This document shows, in pieces, positions 33,479 to 43,610 of a DNA stretch of 64,000 bases (its first letter is position 1; the number at the start of each line of letters is the position of its first letter). The stretch covers positions 2,046,001-2,110,000 of the forward strand of contig NZ_CP034842.1 in assembly GCF_004006635.1 (NCBI RefSeq), written 5' to 3'. The stretch comes from Fusobacterium necrophorum subsp. necrophorum (GTDB lineage: Bacteria > Fusobacteriota > Fusobacteriia > Fusobacteriales > Fusobacteriaceae). Below the pieces are notes generated by a model. That model saw nothing but the letters and a program-made list of their open reading frames with translations. It made no database searches and was not told the DNA's origin. The position numbers and the translations under genes were made by a program.

Positions 33479-35029
33479 ATGAAAATAAAGAAATACAAAA
33501 TAGTTTTAATACTGTTCTTATTGCTTTTTGTATTTATATCCTGTGGAAAGCAAGAGGCGATAAAGGAAGAACAAGACATTATACTGCGAGAAGAGGGAGG
33601 AGATTTCGGTTATCCGAATCCTTTTCGACATCAAAATCGAGGACCGGGTTTTTTCAAAATGGAGCTTATCTATGACTCTTTATTGGAAAAAGATGAAAAA
33701 GGATTGATTCCTTGGTTGGCAAAAGAATGGGAAGTCAGTGAAGATGGACAGTCTTTTACTTTTACTTTGGTGGAAAATGCAAAATGGCAGGACGGAGTTC
33801 CTTTAACTCCTGAAGATGTTGCATTTTCTATCAAATATTTTGAAAAACATCCTCCGGTACGAGGAGGATTGATGTTACATGGAAAGTACTTAATGGATAG
33901 AGTGGAAATAGAAGGAAATAAAATAAAAATTCATACACCGGAGTACAGACCGACCGCCTTGGAAAAAATTGGAAGTATGCGTATTCTTCCAAAGCATATT
34001 TGGGAAAAGGTGACAGATCCGGAAAAATTTTCAGGAGAGGGAGATGTTGTGGGCTCAGGACCTTATAAATTGGTATCCTACAATCCGGAGCAAGGTTCCT
34101 ATAAAATGGAACGATTTGATGAATTTTGGGGTTGGAAACCGGCAGTGAAGGCAATAGAGTGGATTCCCGTCAGTGATAAGGTTTTAGCCTTTCAAAATGG
34201 AGAAATTGATATTACTTTGCTTCCTGTAGATTTATTACCGGAGTTTGAAAAGAAGAAAGAATTTGTCATAAAGAAAAATTTCGGCTTACATAATTACAGA
34301 TTGTATTTTAATTTCGATAAGATAGCTGCTTTTAAGAATAAGAAAGTAAGACAGGCAATGGCCTATGCAATTGATCGAAAGGAGTTAATCGAAAAATTGG
34401 AAAGAGGAGCCGGTTTAGAAGGGAGTCAAGGATACCTGCCTCCGACTCATGAAATGTATTACAAAGATTTACCGAAGTATTCTTTCGATATGGAAAAAGC
34501 GAAAGAACTTATGAGTAAGGAATTGGCAAACGGGGAAACAATAGAAGTGGAAATTTTAGTAGGAAATTCTCCGAAAGAAGTCAAAATGGCGGAACTTTTA
34601 AAAATACGTTTGGAAGAGATAGGGATTCTATTAAAAGTTGTAAGTATTGACGGAAAGGCGAGAGATTCCAAGATTAAAAATTATGACTATGAAATGGCCA
34701 TTGTCAAATCCGGAGGAATGGGAGGAGATGCGGATATGCTACGAGAAATTTATTCCTCTAAGGTAAAAAAACCGAATTTAGCAGCTTATGAAAATGAAGA
34801 GTTGGAAAAATTGTTGTATCAACAATCCATAGAAAAAGATAAAGAAAAACGGAAAAAAGTGGTGGAAGAAATTCAAAAACTATTGGCGGAAGAAATCCCG
34901 ATGATGTTATTGTATGGGGAAATCGACAATACTGTGTACAGACCGGAAAAGTATAATCGTTGGACCACACGCTATGATCATACCAAGCTGGATCATCCAA
35001 AATTGTCCTATATCATAAGACCGGAATAA
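33479..35029 (+). CDS. ABC transporter substrate-binding lipoprotein (family 5, peptide/nickel type)
   Basis: The 516-residue protein has a lipoprotein signal (hydrophobic stretch ending FISC, the cysteine being residue 22), so it is anchored in the envelope and binds the substrate. The body is a family 5 solute-binding protein: LAKEWEVSEDGQSFTFTL, WQDGVPLTPEDVAFSI and VRQAMAYAIDRKELI are typical. Family 5 proteins bind peptides, nickel, opine-metal complexes or sugars; I cannot tell which. Two permeases and a double ATPase follow without gaps. Confidence 0.88.
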   Translation: MKIKKYKIVLILFLLLFVFISCGKQEAIKEEQDIILREEGGDFGYPNPFRHQNRGPGFFKMELIYDSLLEKDEKGLIPWLAKEWEVSEDGQSFTFTLVENAKWQDGVPLTPEDVAFSIKYFEKHPPVRGGLMLHGKYLMDRVEIEGNKIKIHTPEYRPTALEKIGSMRILPKHIWEKVTDPEKFSGEGDVVGSGPYKLVSYNPEQGSYKMERFDEFWGWKPAVKAIEWIPVSDKVLAFQNGEIDITLLPVDLLPEFEKKKEFVIKKNFGLHNYRLYFNFDKIAAFKNKKVRQAMAYAIDRKELIEKLERGAGLEGSQGYLPPTHEMYYKDLPKYSFDMEKAKELMSKELANGETIEVEILVGNSPKEVKMAELLKIRLEEIGILLKVVSIDGKARDSKIKNYDYEMAIVKSGGMGGDADMLREIYSSKVKKPNLAAYENEELEKLLYQQSIEKDKEKRKKVVEEIQKLLAEEIPMMLLYGEIDNTVYRPEKYNRWTTRYDHTKLDHPKLSYIIRPE

Positions 35030-35030
35030 G

Positions 35031-35987
35031 ATGAAGAAAAAGTACTTTTTTCTATTTTTACTTCTTTTGAGCGTACAGTTTTTTTTACCGAGATATTTGC
35101 CGGCGGATCCTTTTCTTTTTCTGGCTTCGGACGGAAGTGATGTGGTCAGTTATACCGAAGAAGAAATTATGAAATATAAGGAATACTATGGCTTACATAA
35201 ACCTTTGCTGGAACAATATTTCAGTTATATATTCGGAATCCTACGAGGAGATTTGGGCTATAGTATTTATTTCAAAGAAAAGGTGATGTCACTCATTTTG
35301 AAGCGTTTTATTTGGACTTTCGGGATTGTCGTTTTTTCTATGAGTATCAGCTTTATTGCAGGAATTTTTTTAGGAAGTTTCAGCGCTTGGAAATGGGAGA
35401 CGAAGATAGATGATATTCTATATCAAATTATGGTGATACTTTCTGAAATTCCCAGTTTTATCATTGCAAATATCATTTTAATGTTTTTTATTATTCGTTG
35501 GAGAGTCCTTCCTACAGCAGGAGGGATGACTCCTTTTATAGAAGTGAGTCTATCTTGGAAGTTTGTATTTGATTTGATAAAACATGCAGTATTACCGAGT
35601 TTGACACTTTCACTCTTACGATTGCCGGATTTTTACTTTATCAGTCGAGCTTCCATGATACAGGAGCTTCAAAAGAAATATGTGGAAACTGCGGAAGCAA
35701 AGTCTTTGTCTTCCTATGTCATCTTATGGAAGCATTGTTTTCCCAATGCTATGAATCCAATTTTAACTCGTTTTTTACTTTCTATGCAGATGATGTTCAA
35801 TGCCTCTTTGATTGTGGAAAATGTGTTTCGATATCCGGGCATTGGAAAATTGATTCGAGATGCTGTATATTATCGAGATTATTTGTTATTACAAGGAATT
35901 TTTTTTATGATGACGGCTCTGATTTTAGGTCTTAGTCTTTTAGGAGAAAACTATTATCGCTATATGGAAAAAAGGAGAAAATTGTGA
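35031..35987 (+). CDS. ABC transporter permease (DppB/NikB type)
   Basis: The 318-residue inner-membrane permease has six or so predicted helices and the EAA-loop pattern (KKYVETAEAKSLSSYVILWKH in two pieces, then CFPNAMNP) that contacts the ATPase. The N-terminus shows the DppB-type layout with a helix followed by a short extracellular domain (YYGLHKPLLEQYFSYI, GDLGYSI). It starts one base after the binding-protein stop and overlaps the next permease by 4 bases. Confidence 0.9.
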   Translation: MKKKYFFLFLLLLSVQFFLPRYLPADPFLFLASDGSDVVSYTEEEIMKYKEYYGLHKPLLEQYFSYIFGILRGDLGYSIYFKEKVMSLILKRFIWTFGIVVFSMSISFIAGIFLGSFSAWKWETKIDDILYQIMVILSEIPSFIIANIILMFFIIRWRVLPTAGGMTPFIEVSLSWKFVFDLIKHAVLPSLTLSLLRLPDFYFISRASMIQELQKKYVETAEAKSLSSYVILWKHCFPNAMNPILTRFLLSMQMMFNASLIVENVFRYPGIGKLIRDAVYYRDYLLLQGIFFMMTALILGLSLLGENYYRYMEKRRKL

Positions 35988-36805
35988 AAGTAAGACTTGC
36001 TTATGTTATTTTAGGCTTTATTTTTTTACTTGCTTTATTTCCTTATTTCTCTTTTTTGAAGTCAGCTTCCGTTCCCAGTGGAGAAGCCTTACTGGCTCCC
36101 AGTCTAACACATTGGTTCGGAACGGATGATTTGGGGATTGATATTTTTGCAGAGATCTGTTATGGAGCCAAGAATGTGTTGACAGTCTCTTGCATCAGTG
36201 CTTTTTTGGCATCGATAGCGGGAAGCTTTTTAGGAGTGTTGGCAGGATACTATGGAGGAGTTTTCGATGAAATCTTTCTAGGAATTCTTGATTTTTTTAT
36301 GAGCATTCCGGAGTTACTTCTCATGGTATTATTGGGCAGTATGTTAGGACCGAGCTTACGGAATATTATTTTGTCCATTGTTTTAGTCGCCTGGGTTGTT
36401 CCCGCTAAATTGGTAAGAAGTGAAGTATTGAAGCAAAAACAGGCAAGGTATATTCAACTTTCCAAATTGTATGGAGCTTCTTTTCTTCATTTACTTCAAT
36501 GGCATTTTTGGAAGCCTGTTTTTTCCATTTTTTTAATCAGTGTCATTCGTTTGATGAATCGAGCTATTTTAATGGAAGCCTCTTTGTCCTATTTGGGTTT
36601 AGGAGATCCTCTGTCAAAAAGTTGGGGGATGATTATTACAAGGGCAATGGATTTTCCAAATATTTACCTGACTGATTTTTGGAAATGGTGGTTGCTGTTT
36701 CCGATTCTGTTTATGGTATCTACGGTATTGTCTGTTGCCGTCATAGGGCAGAATATAGAGAAAACAATAGGAGGAAGGTATCGAAAAGAATGGAAGAAAT
36801 ATTAA
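35984..36805 (+). CDS. ABC transporter permease (DppC/NikC type)
   Basis: The 273-residue permease pairs with the one before it. HWFGTDDLGIDIFAEICYGA near residue 43 is the DppC/OppC signature region, and the EAA loop (ARYIQLSKLYGASFLHLLQWH in two pieces) is visible at about residue 155. It begins with GTG overlapping the upstream stop (GTGA), a coupling arrangement, and overlaps the ATPase gene by 16 bases. Confidence 0.9.
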   Translation: MKVRLAYVILGFIFLLALFPYFSFLKSASVPSGEALLAPSLTHWFGTDDLGIDIFAEICYGAKNVLTVSCISAFLASIAGSFLGVLAGYYGGVFDEIFLGILDFFMSIPELLLMVLLGSMLGPSLRNIILSIVLVAWVVPAKLVRSEVLKQKQARYIQLSKLYGASFLHLLQWHFWKPVFSIFLISVIRLMNRAILMEASLSYLGLGDPLSKSWGMIITRAMDFPNIYLTDFWKWWLLFPILFMVSTVLSVAVIGQNIEKTIGGRYRKEWKKY

Positions 36806-38457
36806 GAGTGGAAAATTTATCCGTGAGATATTATGCTGCTTCCGGCAAAAGACAAACAGGAATTCAAAATATTAACTTTTCTCTGCAAGAAGGAGAAATA
36901 TACGGCATTATAGGGGAGTCGGGAAGTGGAAAAAGTACTCTTCTATTAGCTATTTTAGGTTTGTTGGAGGATAAGGCGGAAATAAAGGGAAAAATTTTTT
37001 ATCGAGGAAAAGAAATTCAAAATTTATCCGAAAAGGAAAAGAAAAAAATACGCTTTGAAGAAATTGCCGTGGTTTTTCAAAATCAACTGGATAGATTGAA
37101 TCCCTCTTTGACAGTAGAAGAACAAATACTGGAAATCATTCGAAAAAAATTTCAAAAAAAAGAGGAGCAGGAGAAGCGATTACTGGAATTGTTTCAAATG
37201 CTTCACTTAGATGTTTCTCTTAGAAAAAAATATCCCCATCAATTATCCGGAGGAATGAGACAGAGAGTTTTTATTGCCATGGGTTTAGCCTTAAAGCCAA
37301 AGATACTTCTCATTGATGAACCTACCACGGCTTTGGATCCGGAACTAAAACAGCAGATATTGGAACTGTTTCAAAAAATTTATAAGGAATATGGAATGAC
37401 GATGTTGATCGTTTCTCATGATTTGGAAGTCATAGAGAAATTATCTCAAAAGATGCTTGTCTTTCTTCGGGGTTCCCTTTTGGAGCGAGGAAATACGACA
37501 GATATTTTGGAAGAGGCAAGACATCCTTATACGGCAGCTCTTTTGCAGTCCAGTCCCTACCTAAATGAGTGGAAAGATTTGTGGGGAATTGTGGAAGAAG
37601 AAGAAAGACATTCCTGTCCTTTTTATGAAAGGTGTACACAAAAAGTGAAAGAGTGTTTGCAATATATTCCGAATTTAAAAGTGGAAGAAGAGGGAGTTGC
37701 TTGCTTGAAAAAAGGATTGGAAACGGTACTGACGGCAAAAAATATGTCAAAAAATTTTCAAGAAGGGAAGAAGAAAATAGAAGCTGTCAAAGATTGCTCA
37801 CTTCGAATACGACATCGAGAAATTGTTGTCTTATTGGGAAAATCCGGTTCGGGAAAGACGACTCTTTTGGGACTTCTTTCGGGATTGCTCCCGAAAGAGG
37901 AGGGAGAGTTGTGTTATTTGGGAGAAGTCATAGAGAAAAACGATTTGCTTTCTCGGGAACATTGCATACAGATAGTGGAGCAGGATCCTTTTTCCTCCAC
38001 CAATCCTTTTTTAAGTGTGGAAGAGGTTATCGCAGAACCGCACAGGATTTTGTATAAGAAAAATTTAGTATTTTTTCGAGAAACTGTGATAAAATATTTG
38101 AAAAAAGTGGGTTTGGAAAGCGGAGAAGAGTTTTTAAAAAAGAAAATGAATGAATTGTCAGGAGGACAGAGGCAGAAAGTGGCGATTGCAAGAGCCATTT
38201 CCATGCAACCTAAATTACTATTGGCAGATGAAATCACTTCCATGTTGGACGATTCCAGTAAGGTCAATATTATGCGATTGTTGAAACAATTGCAATATGA
38301 TATAGGATTTTCGATGCTTTTTGTTACTCATGATGTCATTCTTGCGAAAAAAATCGCAGATTATGTGTATTATATGGAGAAAGGGGAAATTGTAAGAAAA
38401 GGGAGTGTGAGAAAAGTCTTCTGTCAAACAGAGGAAAGGAAATATGAATATCAATGA
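36790..38457 (+). CDS. Fused double ABC ATPase (DppD-DppF-type)
   Basis: The 555-residue protein holds two complete ATPase domains in one chain. The first has [29 protein letters not shown] and VSHDLE, then the cysteine-containing peptide-transporter tail (CPFYERCTQKVKEC). The second has GKSGSGKTT, LSGGQRQKVAIARA, LLADEITSMLD and FVTHDV. In most Dpp/Opp/Nik systems these are separate proteins. I chose the ATG at 36790; the frame extends upstream but inside the permease gene. Confidence 0.9.
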   Translation: MEEILRVENLSVRYYAASGKRQTGIQNINFSLQEGEIYGIIGESGSGKSTLLLAILGLLEDKAEIKGKIFYRGKEIQNLSEKEKKKIRFEEIAVVFQNQLDRLNPSLTVEEQILEIIRKKFQKKEEQEKRLLELFQMLHLDVSLRKKYPHQLSGGMRQRVFIAMGLALKPKILLIDEPTTALDPELKQQILELFQKIYKEYGMTMLIVSHDLEVIEKLSQKMLVFLRGSLLERGNTTDILEEARHPYTAALLQSSPYLNEWKDLWGIVEEEERHSCPFYERCTQKVKECLQYIPNLKVEEEGVACLKKGLETVLTAKNMSKNFQEGKKKIEAVKDCSLRIRHREIVVLLGKSGSGKTTLLGLLSGLLPKEEGELCYLGEVIEKNDLLSREHCIQIVEQDPFSSTNPFLSVEEVIAEPHRILYKKNLVFFRETVIKYLKKVGLESGEEFLKKKMNELSGGQRQKVAIARAISMQPKLLLADEITSMLDDSSKVNIMRLLKQLQYDIGFSMLFVTHDVILAKKIADYVYYMEKGEIVRKGSVRKVFCQTEERKYEYQ

Positions 38458-38794
38458 AAGGTCGAAATTTAAGCATTTAACTGCTTTTGTTTTAGTGATT
38501 TTAGCAGAACAGAAGTTCAGTCCACGAGAAATACACGATTTATTGTTGAGAGAGTTCCCCGGTTTTGTTCGGGATATGTCCACTTTATATCGTTGTTTAA
38601 GTACTATGGAAAAAGAGGGCTTATTAAGTGTTGAATGGCATCTTCCGGTGGGAGGGGCGGCCAAGAAAATATATAGTATTACTGAGCAGGGGTGGAATGC
38701 TCTAAAGGAATGGAAAGAAGATATTGAAATACGAAAACATAATTTTGAAGTTTTTCTGAGAAAATTTTCAGAATTGTTAAAGGAGGAAAAGTAA
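38444..38794 (+). CDS. PadR-like winged-helix regulator
   Basis: The 116-residue protein looks like a PadR-family repressor: an early helix (TAFVLVILAEQKFSPREIHDLL), a recognition region (DMSTLYRCLSTMEKEGLLS) and a wing (AAKKIYSITEQGWNALKEW in two pieces), followed by a short C-terminal helix. It overlaps the ATPase gene by 14 bases and precedes a methyltransferase by 3 bases, so it may regulate its own transporter operon, for instance through the palindrome at 33409. The link is inference. Confidence 0.75.
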   Translation: MNINERSKFKHLTAFVLVILAEQKFSPREIHDLLLREFPGFVRDMSTLYRCLSTMEKEGLLSVEWHLPVGGAAKKIYSITEQGWNALKEWKEDIEIRKHNFEVFLRKFSELLKEEK

Positions 38795-38797
38795 AGA

Positions 38798-39589
38798 TTG
38801 AAGATGGAAAATTTTGAAAAAATGCTCGCTTCCGATAGACATCAAGGGAATATGGAGCAAATATGGGATGAAAAAAGTGCCTGGTTTTTCCATAGAACGG
38901 AAAAGTCAAAGGAGAATTTTGCAAATCGTTTGGTATTTCGATTGATACGAGATAGAGCATTATTGCAAGAAAATTTTCGTATATTGGATATTGGTTGTGG
39001 AACGGGAAGACATTTACTGGAATTTTCAAAGCATAGCTCTTGTTTGACAGGGACGGATATTTCTTCCAAAATGTTAACTTATGCAAGAGAAAAGCTATCA
39101 AAAGTTTCGGATTTATATTTACTGCATGGAAATTGGATGGAGTTGTTTCAAACGGAAAAGGAATATGACTTTGTATTTGCCAGCATGACTCCTGCCATTT
39201 CTTTGGTGGAACACATTGAAAGAATGTGTTTTATATCCAAAAAATATTGTATGATGGAGAGGTTTGTTTCTCATCGAGATAGTGTTCGAGAGGAAATTCA
39301 GGAAATGTTGGGAAGAGTTCTGAATCGTTTGCATCAAAACGAAAAGGAATATAGCTATGCAGTTTGGAATATTGTTTGGAATTTAGGATATTTTCCGGAA
39401 ATTTTGTATGAAACGGAAGAATATGAAGAAGAAAAAACAGTAGAAGAGTATTTGGAACAAATTGAATGCAGCAAAGAAGAAGAGAAAAAAATTCGGGAAT
39501 TTTTAAAGAGCAGAGAAAAAAATGGAAAGATTTTGGGCTCTCATAAAACTAGAAGAGCTGTTATTTTATGGGATGTTCGAGAAAGATAA
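38798..39589 (+). CDS. Class I SAM-dependent methyltransferase
   Basis: The 263-residue protein has the SAM-binding motif I (ILDIGCGTGRHLLEF) and motif II acidic residue (LTGTDISSKML), with VFASMTPAIS as the likely motif IV. The substrate is unknown. It is the last gene of the ABC transporter operon. Methyltransferases beside family 5 transporters may modify a carried molecule or a metal-binding metabolite, but I have no direct evidence. The start may be TTG at 38798 (aggagg 11 bases ahead) or ATG at 38804. Confidence 0.75.
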   Translation: MKMENFEKMLASDRHQGNMEQIWDEKSAWFFHRTEKSKENFANRLVFRLIRDRALLQENFRILDIGCGTGRHLLEFSKHSSCLTGTDISSKMLTYAREKLSKVSDLYLLHGNWMELFQTEKEYDFVFASMTPAISLVEHIERMCFISKKYCMMERFVSHRDSVREEIQEMLGRVLNRLHQNEKEYSYAVWNIVWNLGYFPEILYETEEYEEEKTVEEYLEQIECSKEEEKKIREFLKSREKNGKILGSHKTRRAVILWDVRER

Positions 39590-39615
39590 AAGGCTGTCAG
39601 CGACAGCCTTTTGTA
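39588..39615 (+). terminator. Intrinsic terminator after the methyltransferase gene
   Basis: AAAAGGCTGTC (39588-39598) pairs exactly with GACAGCCTTTT (39602-39612) around a 3-base loop. It is symmetrical enough to act for the convergent minus-strand gene too. Confidence 0.75.
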
Positions 39616-39626
39616 TTTGTGACCTT

Positions 39627-40175
39627 TTATATTTCTTGTCCATTTTTGTAAGTACATTCTTTGATTAAGATACCTTCCGCATTAAATTCTTGGTAGGCAC
39701 CTTCCAATTTTCCTTTTTCCCCATATGTTGCTATCTTATAAACAACACCATTGGAATGGTATTCTTTATAAGCTCCGAAAAGAAATCCTTTCTTCAAATT
39801 TGCTTCCATTTTCTTTTCTCCATTCGGAAAATATTTGACAGTTTTTATAGGTGTAGTAGAATCTCCAACGTATTCAGAGCAAGACTTTAAATTGCCGTTG
39901 GGATAGAATTCTTCATATTTTCCGATGATTCTTCCATCAATGAGAGCGTGCCGAGAACTTATTTTTCCGTCATTATAAAAAGTTTCATAAGAACCGTGTA
40001 AATTTCCATTTTTGTAGTTTTTAATAATTTCCAGTTGACCATTTGCGTAGTAGGATTTATAGACTCCCTCACGAACACCATTCACATAATTTCTTTCTTC
40101 CTGAATGACACCATTATCATATAACTTGACCCATAGACCTTCTTTTTTTCCGTCTTGATTATACTGATTATTCAT
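39627..40175 (-). CDS. MORN-like repeat protein (YwqK family)
   Basis: The 182-residue protein is built of about seven copies of a 20-25-residue MORN-variant repeat of the form NG-(x)-YxxYYxNGxL, for example GVREGVYKSYYANGQL and GNLHGSYETFYNDGKI. There is no signal peptide, so it is probably cytoplasmic. The family is often labelled YwqK antitoxin, but no toxin gene is adjacent and I would not infer one. It is transcribed alone. Confidence 0.8.
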   Translation of the reverse strand: MNNQYNQDGKKEGLWVKLYDNGVIQEERNYVNGVREGVYKSYYANGQLEIIKNYKNGNLHGSYETFYNDGKISSRHALIDGRIIGKYEEFYPNGNLKSCSEYVGDSTTPIKTVKYFPNGEKKMEANLKKGFLFGAYKEYHSNGVVYKIATYGEKGKLEGAYQEFNAEGILIKECTYKNGQEI

Positions 40176-40213
40176 AGGACCTTCCTCCTCACATGATTTT
40201 GATTCCCTCGTTG

Positions 40214-40232
40214 TTATGAGTATACCTCATAA
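40214..40232. promoter_or_regulatory. Perfect palindrome over the promoter region of the YwqK-family gene
   Basis: TTATGAG (40214-40220), TATAC and CTCATAA (40226-40232) form a perfect 7-bp inverted repeat; on the minus strand it contains TATACT, a likely -10 element for the gene at 40175. It could be an operator or a short hairpin. Confidence 0.4.
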
Positions 40233-40263
40233 AAAAAATAAAAGAAAGGGTAAAATTAAAAAA

Positions 40264-40539
40264 TTATTTTAAGTTTGCAAAATAGGAAACCGCCTTTGAA
40301 AATCTTTCAATGGCTTCATCGGCTTTTCCCTCGTTAATCGCGTCTCGAACACAGTGATCCAAATGTCCCTCTAAAATAATTTGCCCTACTTTATGAATGG
40401 CACTTTTTACAGCATTGATTTGAATTAGAATATCTTCACAAGGAATATCTTGATCAATCATATTTGAAATTCCATTGACCTGTCCTTGAATTTTTTTCAA
40501 TCTGGCGTGAACTTTATGTGAGTCAATACATTGCTTCAT
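40264..40539 (-). CDS. CsoR/FrmR-family metal- or thiol-sensing repressor
   Basis: The 91-residue all-helical DNA-binding protein has the family's LKKIQGQVNGISNMID segment and ligand residues in the CsoR order: Cys34, His59 and Cys63 (EGHLDHC). These are the Cu(I) ligands in true CsoR, so copper sensing is the first guess, though persulfide or formaldehyde sensors share parts of it. I chose the ATG at 40539 with aaaggagaa upstream. It lies divergent to groES and no copper exporter is adjacent. Confidence 0.85.
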   Translation of the reverse strand: MKQCIDSHKVHARLKKIQGQVNGISNMIDQDIPCEDILIQINAVKSAIHKVGQIILEGHLDHCVRDAINEGKADEAIERFSKAVSYFANLK

Positions 40540-40567
40540 AACTATTCTCCTTTCACTTCTTTTTTTT

Positions 40568-40596
40568 ATTATCACAGGAATTTACAAAAAAGTCAA
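40568..40596 (-). promoter_or_regulatory. Promoter of the CsoR-like gene
   Basis: On the minus strand, TTGACT (40596-40591), 17 bases and GATAAT (40573-40568), about 30 bases ahead of the start codon. It lies back to back with the groES promoter. Confidence 0.55.
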
Positions 40597-40619
40597 CTAA
40601 AATACTTTGAAAAAAAAAC

Positions 40620-40648
40620 TTGAAAAAATTTGCAAAATGTATTATGCT
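40620..40648 (+). promoter_or_regulatory. Promoter of groES-groEL
   Basis: TTGAAA (40620-40625), 17 bases and TATGCT (40643-40648), immediately upstream of the CIRCE element. Confidence 0.5.
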
Positions 40649-40652
40649 ATCA

Positions 40653-40679
40653 TTAGCACTCTTAATATGCGAGTGCTAA
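40653..40679 (+). promoter_or_regulatory. CIRCE operator (HrcA binding site)
   Basis: TTAGCACTC (40653-40661), nine bases and GAGTGCTAA (40671-40679) match the CIRCE consensus exactly. HrcA is known to bind this element and repress chaperone genes until heat stress. No hrcA gene is in the window. Confidence 0.95.
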
Positions 40680-40699
40680 AACAGTAAAGGAGGAAGAAA

Positions 40700-42605
<1,906 letters not shown>

Positions 42606-42612
42606 AAAACAT

Positions 42613-42641
42613 TTGTAATATTTCCGACTATGTGTTATAAT
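42613..42641 (+). promoter_or_regulatory. Promoter of the TraT-family gene
   Basis: TTGTAA (42613-42618), 17 bases, TATAAT (42636-42641). Confidence 0.6.
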
Positions 42642-42715
42642 AAATCGAAATTATATCAAAGATATTTGAAAAATGTACGGTATGATTATATATTATAAAA
42701 CATGATGGAGGAACT

Positions 42716-43435
42716 ATGAAAAATAAAAAATGGATATTTGTCTTATTGACAACTTTGTTATTGGTATTTTCAGGTTGTGGAGCTTTGAATACCGCTGTAA
42801 AAAAACGAAATCTGGATGTTCAAACAAAAATGTCGGAAACAATTTGGTTAAATCCGGTTTCTACAAATCAAAAAACAGTTTTTGTACAAATTAAGAATAC
42901 TTCCGGAAAAGTAGTGAATGTGGAAGAAGCTATTAAAAGAACCCTATCTCAAAAAGGATATTATATTGTAGAAGATCCTAACCAAGCTTCCTATTGGTTA
43001 CAAGCCAATGTGTTAAAATTGGATAAGGTGGATTTACGAGAATCGGATCCTTTTGGAAGCGGAATCTTAGGAGCCGGTGTAGGAGCCAGCTTAGGGGCGT
43101 ATAATACAGGCTCAGTGAACACAGCCATTGGATTGGGATTGGCAGGAGCATTGATTGCGGGAACTGTAGATGCTTTGGTATCTGATATCGCCTACACTAT
43201 GGTTACGGATATTATGATTAGTGAAAAAACAAATTCAAAAGTTGCTGTTACTACAAACAATAATTTAACACAGGGAACAAGAGGAAGAACAAAGGTAACA
43301 ACAAGCTCTGAATCTACTAGAAACCAATATCAAACTCGAGTTGTCAGTGTGGCGAATCAAGTAAATTTAAAATTTGAAGAAGCACAACCTACCTTAGAAG
43401 CACAATTGCAACAAGTGATTGCAGGAATTTTCTAA
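42716..43435 (+). CDS. TraT-family outer-membrane lipoprotein
   Basis: The 239-residue protein has a lipoprotein signal (LLLVFSGC, lipid-bearing cysteine at residue 21) and the TraT family's features: ALNTAVKKRNLDVQTKMSETI in two pieces, VFVQIKNTSGK, YWLQANVLKL and a Gly/Ala-rich hydrophobic segment (GAGVGASLGAYNTG ... IGLGLAGALIAG). Known TraT proteins of F-type plasmids cause surface exclusion and serum resistance. Here it stands alone on apparently chromosomal DNA with its own promoter and terminator. Confidence 0.85.
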   Translation: MKNKKWIFVLLTTLLLVFSGCGALNTAVKKRNLDVQTKMSETIWLNPVSTNQKTVFVQIKNTSGKVVNVEEAIKRTLSQKGYYIVEDPNQASYWLQANVLKLDKVDLRESDPFGSGILGAGVGASLGAYNTGSVNTAIGLGLAGALIAGTVDALVSDIAYTMVTDIMISEKTNSKVAVTTNNNLTQGTRGRTKVTTSSESTRNQYQTRVVSVANQVNLKFEEAQPTLEAQLQQVIAGIF

Positions 43436-43474
43436 GATTAAGAAATAGGGGATCATAAAATAAAAAAAATTTTT

Positions 43475-43517
43475 AGGATTTTAGTTGAAATAAAAGGCAG
43501 CTAAAATCCTTTTTTTC
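43475..43517 (+). terminator. Intrinsic terminator after the TraT-family gene
   Basis: AGGATTTTAG (43475-43484) pairs with CTAAAATCCT (43501-43510), followed by six T. Confidence 0.8.
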
Positions 43518-43529
43518 AGTAGAAAAGAG

Positions 43530-43559
43530 TTGACTAGCGAGCCAAATAAATTATATAAT
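43530..43559 (+). promoter_or_regulatory. Promoter of the phosphohexomutase gene
   Basis: TTGACT (43530-43535), an 18-base spacer and TATAAT (43554-43559), about 52 bases before the ATG at 43611. This also argues against any translation start at 43530. Confidence 0.65.
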
Positions 43560-43610
43560 AATAAAATAGAAAAACAAAAAGACGAAAAAATAATATTTAG
43601 GAGGGAATAT

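Noticed and set aside
39627..40175. A toxin-antitoxin system around the YwqK-family gene
   Set aside because: The family name includes antitoxin, but there is no small partner gene on either side. Only MORN-like repeats are visible.
42716..43435. Integrated conjugative plasmid because of TraT
   Set aside because: No relaxase, type IV secretion or other tra gene is present and the neighbours are housekeeping genes.
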